Origin: Symsagittifera roscoffensis
Lineage: Eukaryota; Xenacoelomorpha; Acoela; Convolutidae
NCBI RefSeq assembly: GCF_963678635.1
Contig: NW_026971218.1
Span: 166,244-230,243, forward strand
DNA length: 64,000 nucleotides
Reading direction: 5' to 3'
Every line of letters begins with the position of its first letter. Within the stretch, counting starts at the first letter, position 1. Positions 1 through 10,172 of the stretch are shown one piece after another. Position numbers and translations under genes: made by a program. The notes below the pieces were generated by a model. It was not told the DNA's origin. It did no database searches and saw nothing but the letters and a program-made list of their open reading frames with translations.

Positions 1-1480
1 TTCAATTATTTTGGCTTCTTGGGTGTTCTTCGTGATCGGTTTCTTCTTTCAATAGACTTCGAGAATTTTGTGATCAACGTTTCAAGAGACGTTTCAGTAG
101 TTGTTGAGCGGTTCAAACATTGACGCATACATCGAACTATCATGTGTCCCGGTTTTCAGATCTGGAACGGATCTGACATGGGACATCGTGGGCAAATTTA
201 TCCCAGAGGCAGCCTTCGTAGGCAAATGTATCCGAGAGGCGGATTCCACCAGCACGACCTTGTTGGCGCTACCATTGGCCTCTCCCTTTACTTCAAATTG
301 AAATTGAAGTTTGCTCTCGGTCTTGGGGAGGCTTTGTCTGCCTGGAGCTACGGAACCCATTGGTTGGTTAGCGTGATTTCTCACCCTTGTCCGAGGGACT
401 GTTTTGGTAGTTGCTTGTCAAAAACTCATCGAGCTTTTGCATCAAAAATTCAGCCTTAGCATCCAATCTACTCTCTAAATTGATCATCGTTTGAGTATTG
501 GCTCTGTCGTGATAACTCAGTAGTCGCTCAATTTCTTGTACCATTTTACCTTCTCTTTCTTCAGATTCCCAAGTGGCTAGAGCTAAAGTCTCTGCCAGGC
601 ACTGGTCGGTCACATTTGGCCAGCCATTTGGCTTCTGCTAGCTCGTCCATCAGTTTTTCGAGGCCATTTTGAGCTTTTTCACCTACTGTGTCATTTTTTT
701 CGTCATATGTTGTTTTCGCAGTTTTTCAGACATGCCATCCCATCGGCAAGCAAGCCTCTCATATCGTTAGTCGAGCCCAAAACTGGGGTCAGACCCAGAG
801 ACGACGTTGACAAATTGGGTTGCAGCCTAATGCTTGGTGATGCACCATCCCTCTGCATACCCATCGACATCATCAGACTATCACATATTGAGGAGTTCCC
901 ACTTTTATTCCATCCGACACTGGTCTCAGTGGGAAAGTGGACACCGCTTTCTTGTTCTTCTCTTGCTTCAGGATACAACAAATTTTTGCGCCCGAGCGCA
1001 TTGTTCCCAGAGGAGCAAAGCCGGATAGTAATCCAATAAATTGAAGCACTATCATGCGTTCATCGGACTTGTTGAAACTATTTTTTGTGTTTGAACTTGA
1101 ATCTTGTTCTCTGGGACTTCTCTGGGCACTCGACATCATCGCATTCTTTCTCTGTTGGGCTAGAGGAAGAACTGCTCTTTTTGTCCGAGTATCGTGCTTG
1201 GTCTCCGACTCACACGTCCCTTTAAACAACATCTCTTCTCTAGCATAAGCCTCGGTACGCTCCGAGGTCCATTGAGGCCCTTCAATTCTTTCCGCTTGGA
1301 GTTGTCGCCAGATCCTTCCATATCCCTATGATGGTGAAGTTGGGGTTGGATTAACGTTTCTTCCCCTTGATCGAATGGATCAGGTTGCGTATCGTCCACC
1401 GCCCCAGCCTCGGCGTTTTGCCCTTCATCGCCATCCAAATTCTTTTCGTTTCTTAGTTTCGTTCTAACACCGATCATCGC
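1..1480 (-). pseudogene. Degenerate gag-like ORF cluster (candidate LTR-retrotransposon)
   Basis: Several open stretches follow one another on the minus strand (1477-1160, 1232-873, 981-703, 613-368, 384-94) in different frames, as expected of one reading frame broken by indels. The composition is gag-like: hydrophilic, Ser/Arg/Glu rich, with a predicted helical segment at 613-368 (KMVQEIERLLSYHDRANTQ, then LESRLDAKAEFLMQKLDEF). No zinc knuckle or pol domain is visible; the 3' part would lie left of the window. It points away from the plus-strand gag at 5.2 kb. Assignment to gag is inference from composition and arrangement; an unrelated decayed gene is possible. Confidence 0.35.
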
Positions 1481-3496
1481 GACCTACGCTCGTCACCGCG
1501 GTCACAAAAACTTGATACTGCTCACAAAGAATTGGCTACGTCGCGACTTAATTTGCTCAGCCTAGAAATCTTATTCAAGCTCCTAACAAGGCCTTCCGTT
1601 CCTTTTTTGCGATAAGTGAAAATTTTTGACGACAGTGCAGAAGTCCAAAAAAACTATGAGTATCAGTACTCGATACTTTCATAAGAAAATTTTAGCATTT
1701 GATAACCTCTGATAAACTAGACTTTGAGATGAACTTAGCCCTGCTTAAATTCGTACATGTGCCATTCGGTCATATTTGGAAGTTTGTTCTTGAGCAATGC
1801 GAATAACATGATTTTGGGGTCAAATGGAATTTTTCAAAAAATTGAATTGGACATGTCATTCTCAAGTTTCTCGCAACAACTGAAAAAATCAGAAAAATTA
1901 GATCAGAACGACCGAATAGCAATCGCGGGAAATTGTTCAAATTTAGCAGCGGGAAATTGCTATTCGCATTTTCCGATACTTAATCTAAAGCGAGTAGAGC
2001 TGTCTTATTCGTGACAGGAGACAGAAAGTAATCGCGAGCTAAAGAACATCGATATTCAGTTAGACCAGAGTGAGACTTCAGTGGAAAGTTAGACAATCGA
2101 AGTCTCCCAGTCGTCCAGACCAAAAACTTAGATTTCAAGTTAAAACTTGTTCGATTGAACGTATTGAATCAAACTTAATTCCCCAATTATTCTCAAGTTG
2201 CTGACTAATTTAGTTACCTCAATTCGCGAGTTTGCTGGTATGTAAGTACCCAATTTAGTTTTCTTGAGTGTGTTTTATGATTGTTATGTTGAGGTAAGGA
2301 AAATTTTACGTTGATCCATCTGAAATGGATCAAATTTCCACTGTCTAATAAAAAGTAACTGTACGGACTGTTCCGACCCTGTTTTTAACGGCGTTCGCGT
2401 ATTTTGGGTATTTTGAGACCTAAGTATGGGGACGTTCTTATTTTCTAGAGTGGGAGGGGGTATTTTGGTAGTGGCCTACAAGCTATAACGGGTTTTTAGT
2501 CTCATGTCGCAAGTGAAACGAAATGGCTCCGACCGTTCGAGGTGGAAAAACACAAGTGATGGTGTTCCTGACTCTTGAGCCAATGGTTATAGGGCCTATA
2601 TTTCTTTAACCTCATATGTGACGCAAGTAGGCTACTGTTACATAGTGTTTTTATGGCGCTCCTGGTTGTTTTTACGACATCATGACTACGAAGTCGAACC
2701 CAATTGACACAGCTCCGGGCTACATGCCCATTCTAGAGTACCGGTCGTACGGTTCAGCGGGAACGTGTAAAACTTCCGGTTGTATCGTGATAGCTTTTTA
2801 AGAAAACTCGATAAAACTTCCTGGTACGCTCTCCGAACGAGGCTTAGCTAACCGAGTAAGGGGAGGGGGGTAACTAGGGGGACAAAAAAACGAGCAAAAG
2901 ACAAAAAACGAAACAAAAACCGAAAAAGAATAGAAAAAGGAACAAAAATAATTTTAAAAAATGACAGTGACATTGACACCAGATTAGTTGGGATAAATTT
3001 TTATTTGTTAAAAACTGTTTTTATAAGACCGATCGTTTCGATCTTTTCAGCTATTTAAAAAGGTGACCGAGTGTGGGGCGTTGTTAAGGGTTTTCAGATA
3101 GCTTGCAACTTAGCTGGACCACTAGGAGACTTAACTGGAAGAGGTGACCAGTCGAGTAGGAAAGTGGTTCACAGGGACTTAGCTGGACCATTAGGAGACT
3201 TGACTGGAACAGGTGACCAGCCAAGTGGGAAAGTGGTGCTAATGATCAGGTGCAGGACACGTCAAGGAGACAACCAGTACGGAATCAGAACAACAAGAGA
3301 GGACGGGGGTGTTCTCAAGTTGGTCAAACGGATATCGTTAAAATCCACATTACATTATAGGAGATAAGTGTAAAATTGGATAAGCGGAACCCCACTGTTT
3401 TGAGGAATGTTTTCACTCATGCAGGCCTGGAAACAGGTTCTACGGTTTTCCCTCAAGAGGTTTAGCACCCGGCGCTTAAGGTAATTTTCGGCTTAA
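1481..3496. other. Non-coding stretch, possibly decayed LTR/leader DNA
   Basis: No convincing gene is visible. The stretch lies upstream of the minus-strand gag-like remnant, so it may hold that element's leader and LTR. On the minus strand the sequence TCGCGACGTAGCC near 1530-1545 could be a mutated primer-binding site (canonical sites start TGG), but I cannot fix LTR ends. A 98-codon frame at 3071-3367 exists mainly because it spans an in-frame 69-bp duplication. A purine-rich stretch near 2855-2900 is another possible polypurine tract. Confidence 0.4.
3108..3245 (+). repeat. Two tandem copies of a 69-bp unit
   Basis: ACTTAGCTGGACCA starts at 3108 and again at 3177, and similarity continues through GGTGACCAG and GGAAAGTGGT in both copies. 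The unit is 69 bp (23 codons), so it keeps frame in the small plus-strand ORF 3071-3367 and yields the peptide LAGPLGDLTG twice. Frame preservation may be accidental. Confidence 0.85.
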
Positions 3497-3518
3497 GAGG
3501 GGGCAAAAGAGGGGGGAT
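3497..3518 (+). other. Candidate polypurine tract followed by an LTR start at 3519
   Basis: An almost pure purine run (AGGGGGCAAAAGAGGGGGG) is followed directly by TGTTAGAAGG. A polypurine tract next to a TG dinucleotide is the classical plus-strand priming site and 3' LTR start of gypsy-type elements. I could not find the matching LTR end or a second LTR copy, so this rests on the motif alone. Confidence 0.3.
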
Positions 3519-5227
3519 GTTAGAAGGAGGGCTGGTTAGGTTAGAGGTTGGCGGTTGTAAATTGTAAAAAGGGGGGACACATTAGAGTAACTAATTGATC
3601 GACATCGTCGTTTTAGTTACATTAGAAGCTTACACGCGTTGATTATAAGAAGCGGATATCCAAATTTTAGATCGAATTAAAGTAGATACTATGATCGGAT
3701 CGGGTGGGGAGAAGGGACGTGAAAGTTTTTGTGATACCCCAGAGATCGCTAGCAGGGGGAGGAAAACGGGTGACAATCAGGTACCAGACCTTTTTTAAAA
3801 TAAGAGATTGACACAAGTCACCTTTGAAATTTAGGTGGGTTTATTTCTCTGTTTTTATCATTGTTTTTCCGGTTTAAATTTTCACGTTTTTGGTAAAAAA
3901 TTTCAATTGGTTTTGAACAAACAGGTGATTACAAGACACCCCGAACAAGTTGGATTTCAACTTGCATCAAAAAATTAGAAGGGAGATAGATACAGGGGGG
4001 TTGGTAATTCTAACTTTTGGCCAGTAAGATTGGGTTTTCTGGGAATTTTTTTTTCTAGAGCTCAAGTGGTGGTACCAGGTACAGTGGTTCATGAGTCCCG
4101 ACAACGAAAGAGAAGAGTTCCTACTGTCCCAACGCTTAGTAGAGAAGTCCTGGGACAGTACCGAAGAGTCTTGGGACAGTACAGTCTTGGGACAGTACAG
4201 TCGTGGGATAGTGGTCTTGGGACAGTACCAGGCAGTCTTTGGAGAGTTGTTTTGGGACAGTAGTCTTGGGACAGTGCAGTCTTGGGACAGTGCAGTCTTG
4301 GGACAGTGGTCTTGGGACAGTGGTCTTGGGACAGTGGTCTTGGGACAGTGGTCTTGGGACAGCAGTCTTGGGACAGCAGTCTTGGGACGGTGCAGTCTTG
4401 GGACAGTGCAGTATTGGGACAGTGGTCTTGGGACAGCAGTCTTCGGACAGTGCAGTCTTGGGACAGGCAGTCTTGGGACAGTGGTCTTAGGACAGCAGTC
4501 TTGGGACATTGCAGTCTTGGGACGGTGCAGTCTTGGGACAGTGGTCGTGGGACAGTTGTCTTGGGACAGTGCAGTCTTGGGACGGTACAGTCTTGGGACG
4601 GTACAGTCTTGGGACGGTGCAGTCTTGGGACGGTGGTCTTGGGACGATGCAGTCTTGGGACAGTAGTCATGTGACAGTACAGTCGTGGGACAGTAGTCTT
4701 GGGACAGTGTAGTCTGGGGACCGCAGTCTTGGGACAGTTTAGAGAAGTCTTGGGACAGTACCTAAGAGTCTTGTGACAGCACCAGAGAGTCTTGGGACAG
4801 TACATAGAAGTCTTGGGACAGTTCCAGGAAGTCTTGGGACGGTACAAATAGTTGTGTGACGGTACTAAAAGGTTTTGTGACAATGAGAAATAGCTCAACG
4901 CTCAATTAAAAACAAAAGGATCGGTCCGAACGATTGATTCGCGAAAGACCCGTTTTATTACGATCACGAATTGAAAGTTTTTTTTATCCTGTAAAGGGAA
5001 GTAGGAACGTTTTTTAAAATTTTTTAAAAAAATTTTTGATCCATATAGTAGAGTTTTGTAAATAATAATTTTGTAAAAAGAAGCAAATGTAAATAAAAAT
5101 CTTGAGGCGGAGTAGGGTACCGATAGCTGAAAGAAGAGTTATAGAGTCAAAGACAAATCATAACTTGTCGCAACGAAAGGTAACACCGTTTGACCCAAGA
5201 ATAACAAGAAAAAAATTTTCAGTGAGA
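3519..5227 (+). other. Possible LTR/leader region upstream of gypsy gag
   Basis: This stretch lies between the polypurine tract and the gag start and has no gene. It contains G-rich DNA at 3520-3580, AT-rich segments, and the minisatellite at 4146-4881. Just before gag, AATAAAAATCTTGAGGCGG (about 5090-5110) could mark an LTR end and a decayed primer-binding site, by loose analogy with the better candidate at 33219. No LTR boundary can be fixed. Confidence 0.3.
4146..4881 (+). repeat. Minisatellite of GTCTTGGGACAGTG units
   Basis: More than 40 head-to-tail units of GTCTTGGGACAGTG (14 bp) alternate with 16-bp forms carrying an extra CA. At both edges units are longer (roughly 22-26 bp, e.g. 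AGAGTCTTGGGACAGTACC) and more divergent, while the core is tight, as expected when unequal exchange homogenises the middle. The array is stop-poor on both strands and so creates long artefactual frames, including one of 269 codons on the minus strand. There are no unique spacers. Confidence 0.95.
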
Positions 5228-7243
5228 ATGGTCAACACACGAAGCGCAAAAGAGAACAAGACGAAAGTGAGCGCTGAGGAGGGACAGACGGAACCTGCTA
5301 TAGAAATTGGTCTTGAGACTTCAGATCAGATTGTTGATGAGGTGGAGAAGAAGATAACGGAGTAGACACCGATGCCGAATGCAGAAGAACAAAAACAAAA
5401 GACGATGGAATTCTCGCCGATAGACACTGTGGAGGACACGACGGGCAACACGCCGGAAACCATAAAGGACGAGTCTCAAACGAAAATAACGTCATTCACA
5501 GAGAGGTTCGCAAATATGGTTGGAATAAAATCAAGAGACATAGTGGAGGACGAACCGAAGGCCGAGAAAGGCAAAACGTTTGGAACAGTTTCCACGATAA
5601 CAACAGAAGCCAACCAAGGCGATGATCAGGTCAAACATGAGGCAACAGCTAGTCATGGGGCAACAGCTGACCATGAAACAACAACTCCTCTAGAGCTGGG
5701 CGATTTAATGGCGAAGTTAGATCAGATTGACAAAAAACTAAAGTGCAGCGAGGAGGATCGAGAGGTGATAAGAAAGGAAATAAGATACAACAAAAACGAG
5801 TACCTGGACAACTACTTTAACCTGCTAAGGGCGACGGAGGAAAAGCTTCAGCAGATGTCAGACAAGGTAGAGGCCACTGACAAAGACCGAGAGAAGAACA
5901 TCAAAAAAGACATGCAAGAAATGAAGCAACGGTATGACACCGTGAACAGTAAGCTAGGGAACCTAGAAATGAGGATGGACACTATAAGCAGAGACCACGC
6001 GCAGAGTTCGTGTGCCATACAGTCCAAACTAGATGCCATCTTGAGAAACTCGATAACACAAGACAATCTGGTAACAAATCGAGCACAAGGCAACAGAGTC
6101 GATTTTGGGGAACTACAACGGAACAAACGGGACTCAACACCATTACCACCAACCCGGGATGTAGCAAGCACAGTACCGGGGGGGGGGGGGGGGAGGGGGG
6201 GAAGACAATAATGAAGGGTGGTCCAGGGGATTCCACGACGAACAATAACGTGGGACCGGATGCATCACGTGGGCCAGCACCAGGGAAATGATGAACAGGA
6301 CACTGGAGGCCTTCGCCACGAGGAACACCGACTCGAGCGAAAGAGGAGGTGGCAAATCCAGGAAAACCTTCAAGAAACCGAAAGAATTTAAAGATTCGGG
6401 TCAGGCATGAAGGGTCACCAAGCGATGATGAGATTTGAAAAGATGAGGCAAAGGGACGATGAATCAATTGATCGGTTCCTGGATGATCTCGAGAGCTTGA
6501 GACGAAGGAGTGATCCTGAAAAGTCAACAAACATAAGGAACTTTAGCATCGCCGCGAAGTTCATCGATGGGGTGAAAAGCGACGTCTTGAGAACAATGTT
6601 GGCAACGTACTACACACTGTCGAAAGATAATGCACCGACTCCATAAGAGATGAGACAAAAGTCAAGGGAGTACATGCTGATGAAGCCTAAGAAGTACTCG
6701 TATTCAGAGGACAGGAATATGCAAGGGGGGAGTCAACCACTAACGTTGTCATGGTACAAGCCTAGAGATGACATGGACAAACGTAGATCATGCGCAAATT
6801 GCGGGTCAGCGGATCATCACGTGGCGGATTGCACGACGTACAAGCAGGGCATGAAGACCCTAGGATATGCACCAGATGAGGAAGATATGAACCACTTGGA
6901 AGAACACGAGTTCTATAGTGACTTGATCATCAAAATAGGTTCGCGATGCTTCTTCTGCAATCAAGAGAGGCACTTCAGGATGGGCTGTCCATTGTTTTGG
7001 GAACCAGTGAAGAACCAGAGTCACCCCAAGCATAAGTTGACGTTGGCGGCGGTGCAGAACCAGAAAAACAGACAAACAGAGTTTGAAACAAAGAATTCGG
7101 AGACACCGAGTGCGGAATTACCGACATCAAGGTGGTTCTCAAAGGAGTCTCAGATGGTTCTTAGACCTATTTTTCACGATAAAGCTGATGAGCTTATCCA
7201 TGAAGCTCTGCAAGCTAGCTTTGTTAATTTAAAAGCCAACTGA
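5228..7243 (+). pseudogene. gag: Ty3/gypsy-type Gag with two CCHC zinc knuckles, disrupted
   Basis: Gag packages retrotransposon RNA into cytoplasmic particles. The best start is ATG 5228 (MVNTRSAK). The frame is interrupted by TAG at 5363 and continues through an acidic N-terminal part and a long predicted coiled coil (about 5690-6060). It breaks at the G-rich tract 6178-6201. Residual capsid-like coding resumes at 6407 (MKGHQAMMRFEKMRQRDDE) and has a TAA at 6644. Two nucleocapsid knuckles follow: CANCGSADHHVADC (about 6790-6832) and CFFCNQERHFRMGC (about 6949-6990), both C-X2-C-X4-H-X4-C. The capsid segment between 6290 and 6407 looks shortened. From about 7148 the frame runs into satellite DNA, so the last ~31 residues (MVLRPIFHDKADELIHEAL and on) are monomer sequence, not Gag. 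No protease or RT follows. Confidence 0.85.
6178..6201 (+). repeat. Poly-G tract (G16-A-G7) inside gag
   Basis: A run of sixteen G, one A and seven G lies in the gag frame. It encodes a Gly-rich stretch and the coding frame changes across it. Such a run is prone to slippage in replication and in sequencing, so its true length and the frame break it causes are uncertain. Confidence 0.9.
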
Positions 7244-10172
7244 AGCAATTTTTTCCACTTTTGGACCTCATTTTGAGCTTGTTTACGGATCGGGTAATAA
7301 ATTTCGAATCACCGCTTGCAAAGTTCTCATCACTTGCAAGCAGCTGACCATCATTCAAATCTAACTTCGCTTAAAAATCGAGGCTGTGCGAGCACTCCTT
7401 TATGCCGAAACAAGCGTTCTACAGCCCTGAGACCCTCATTTTTCAGCTCAAAAAAGGGTTCTTCAGTTTCGCTAAGTAGCTCTTGCAGCTCACCCAAGGC
7501 TCAAACAAGCTCATCTTAGATGTTTCCTAGACCTTTTTTTCACGAGGAAGCTGATGAACATATCCATGAAGCTCTACAAGCAAGCGTTATTAACTTGAAA
7601 GCCAACTGAAGCAATTTTGCCAGTTTTGGACCTCATTTTGAGCTTGTTTACGCTTCGGGTAATACCTTTCGAACCACTGGTTGCACAGCTCTCATCACTT
7701 GCAAGCTGCTGACCATCATCCAAATCTAACTTCGCTAAAAAAACGAAGCTGTGCGAGCTCTCCATTATGCCGAAACAAGCGTTCTACAGTCCTGAGACCC
7801 CCATTTTTCAGCTCAAAACAGGGGTCATCAGCGTCGCTAAGTAGCTCCTGCAGCTCACCCAAGGCTCAAACAAGCTCATCTAAGATGGTTCTTAGAAATA
7901 ATTTTTAACGATAAAGCTGATGAGCTTATCCATGAAGCTCTGCAAGCTAGCTTTGTTAATTTAAAAGCCAACTGAAGCAATTTTTTCCACTTTTGGACCT
8001 CATTTTGATCTTGTTTACGGATCGGGTTATAAATTTCGAATCACTCGTTGCAAATTTCTCATCACTTGCAAGCAGCTGACCATCATTCAAATCTAACTTC
8101 GCTAAAAAAATCGAGGCTGTGCGAGCACTCTTTTATGCCGAAACAAGCGTTCTACAGCCCTGAGACCCTCATTTTTCAGCTCAAAGTAGGGGTCTTCAGT
8201 TTCGTTAAGTAGCTCTTGCAGCTCACCCAAGATTCGAACAAGCTCATCTAAGGTGATTCTTAGACTTATTTTTCACGAGAAAGCTGATGAATTTATCGTG
8301 GAAGCTCTACAAGCAAGCTTTGTTAATTTTAAAGCCAACTGAAACAGTTATGCCAGTTTTGGACCTCATTTTGAGCTTGTTTACGCTTCGGGTAATACCT
8401 TTCGAACCACTGGTTGCACAGCTCTCATCACTTGCAAGCTGCTGACCATCATCCAAATCTAACTTCGCTAAAAAAACGAAGCTGTGCGAGCTCTCCATTA
8501 TGCCGAAACAAGCGTTCTACAGTCCTGAGACCCCCATTTTTCAGCTCAAAACAGGGGTCATCAGCGTCGCTAAGTAGCTCCTGCAGCTCACCCAAGGCTC
8601 AAACAAGCTCATCTAAGATGGTTCTTAGAAATAATTTTTAACGATAAAGCTGATGAGCTTATCCATGAAGCTCTGCAAGCTAGCTTTGTTAATTTAAAAG
8701 CCAACTGAAGCAATTTTTTCCACTTTTGGACCTCATTTTGATCTTGTTTACGGATCGGGTTATAAATTTCGAATCACTCGTTGCAAATTTCTCATCACTT
8801 GCAAGCAGCTGACCATCATTCAAATCTAACTTCGCTTAAAAATCGAGGCTGTGCGAGCACTCCTTTATGCCGAAACAAGCGTTCTACAGCCCTGAGACCC
8901 TCATTTTTCAGCTCAAAAAAGGGTTCTTCAGTTTCGCTAAGTAGCTCTTGCAGCTCACCCAAGGCTCAAACAAGCTCATCTTAGATGTTTCCTATACCTT
9001 TTTTTCACGAGGAAGCTGATGAACATATCCATGAAGCTCTACAAGCAAGCGTTATTAACTTGAAAGCCAACTGAAGCAATTTTGCCAGTTTTGGACCTCA
9101 TTTTGAGCTTGTTTACGCTTCATGTAATACCTTTCGAACCACTGGTTGCACAGCTCTCATCACTTGCAAGCTGCTGACCATCATCCAAATCTAACTTCGC
9201 TAAAAAAACGAAGCTGTGCGAGCTCTCCATTATGCCGAAACAAGCGTTCTACAGTCCTGAGACCCCCATTTTTCAGCTCAAAACAGGGGTCATCAGCGTC
9301 GCTAAGTAGCTCCTGCAGCTCACCCAAGGCTCAAACAAGCTCATCTAAGATGGTTCTTAGAAATAATTTTTAACGATAAAGCTGATGAGCTTATCCATGA
9401 AGCTCTGCAAGCTAGCTTTGTTAATTTAAAAGCCAACTGAAGCAATTTTTTCCACTTTTGGACCTCATTTTGATCTTGTTTACGGATCGGGTTATAAATT
9501 TCGAATCACTCGTTGCAAATTTCTCATCACTTGCAAGCAGCTGACCATCATTCAAATCTAACTTCGCTAAAAAAATCGAGGCTGTGCGAGCACTCTTTTA
9601 TGCCGAAACAAGCGTTCTACAGCCCTGAGACCCTCATTTTTCAGCTCAAAGTAGGGGTCTTCAGTTTCGTTAAGTAGCTCTTGCAGCTCACCCAAGATTC
9701 GAACAAGCTCATCTAAGGTGGTTCTTAGACTTATTTTTCACGAGAAAGCTGATGAATTTATCGTGGAAGCTCTACAAGCAAGCTTTGTTAATTTTAAAGC
9801 CAACTGAAACAGTTATGCCAGTTTTGGACCTCATTTTGAGCTTGTTTACGGTTCGGGTAATACCTTTCGAACCACTGGTCGCACAGCACTCATCACTTGC
9901 AAGCAGCTGACCATCATTCGAATCTAACTTCGCTAAAAAAACGACGTTGTGCAAGCACTCCTTTATGCCGAAACAAGCGTTCTACAGCCCTGAGACCCCC
10001 AAATTTCAGCTCAAAGTTGGGGTCTTCGGTTTCGCTATGTAGCTCTTACAGCTCACCCAAGATTCGAACAAGCTCATCTAAGGTAGTTCTTAGACTTATT
10101 TTACTCGAGAAAGCTGATGAATTTATCGTGGAAGCTCTACAAGCAAGCTTTGATAACTTAAAAGCCCACTGA
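7243..10172 (+). repeat. Higher-order repeat: two near-identical 1465-bp blocks of four monomers
   Basis: By sequence type the eight monomers read a-b-c-b / a-b-c-d. Type a at about 7316 and 8781, type b at 7681 and 9146 (also 8414), and type c at about 8042 and 9508 match their partners almost base for base at an offset of 1465 bp, while adjacent monomers differ clearly. This is unequal crossing over in register of four monomers. Similar relations continue to the right: related monomers at 10314, 11778 and 12875 are spaced four and three monomers apart. Confidence 0.85.

Noticed and set aside
4146-4881. Possible CRISPR array
   Set aside because: Units are contiguous with no unique spacers, and there are no cas genes; the context is a eukaryotic mobile element.
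4089-4898. Long minus- and plus-strand frames (up to 269 codons) over the GTCTTGGGACAGTG array
   Set aside because: They exist only because the tandem unit is stop-free in several frames; the peptides are pure repeats in every frame.
5982-6530. 182-codon minus-strand ORF opposite gag
   Set aside because: Antisense of gag, held open by the poly-G/C tract and low-complexity codons.
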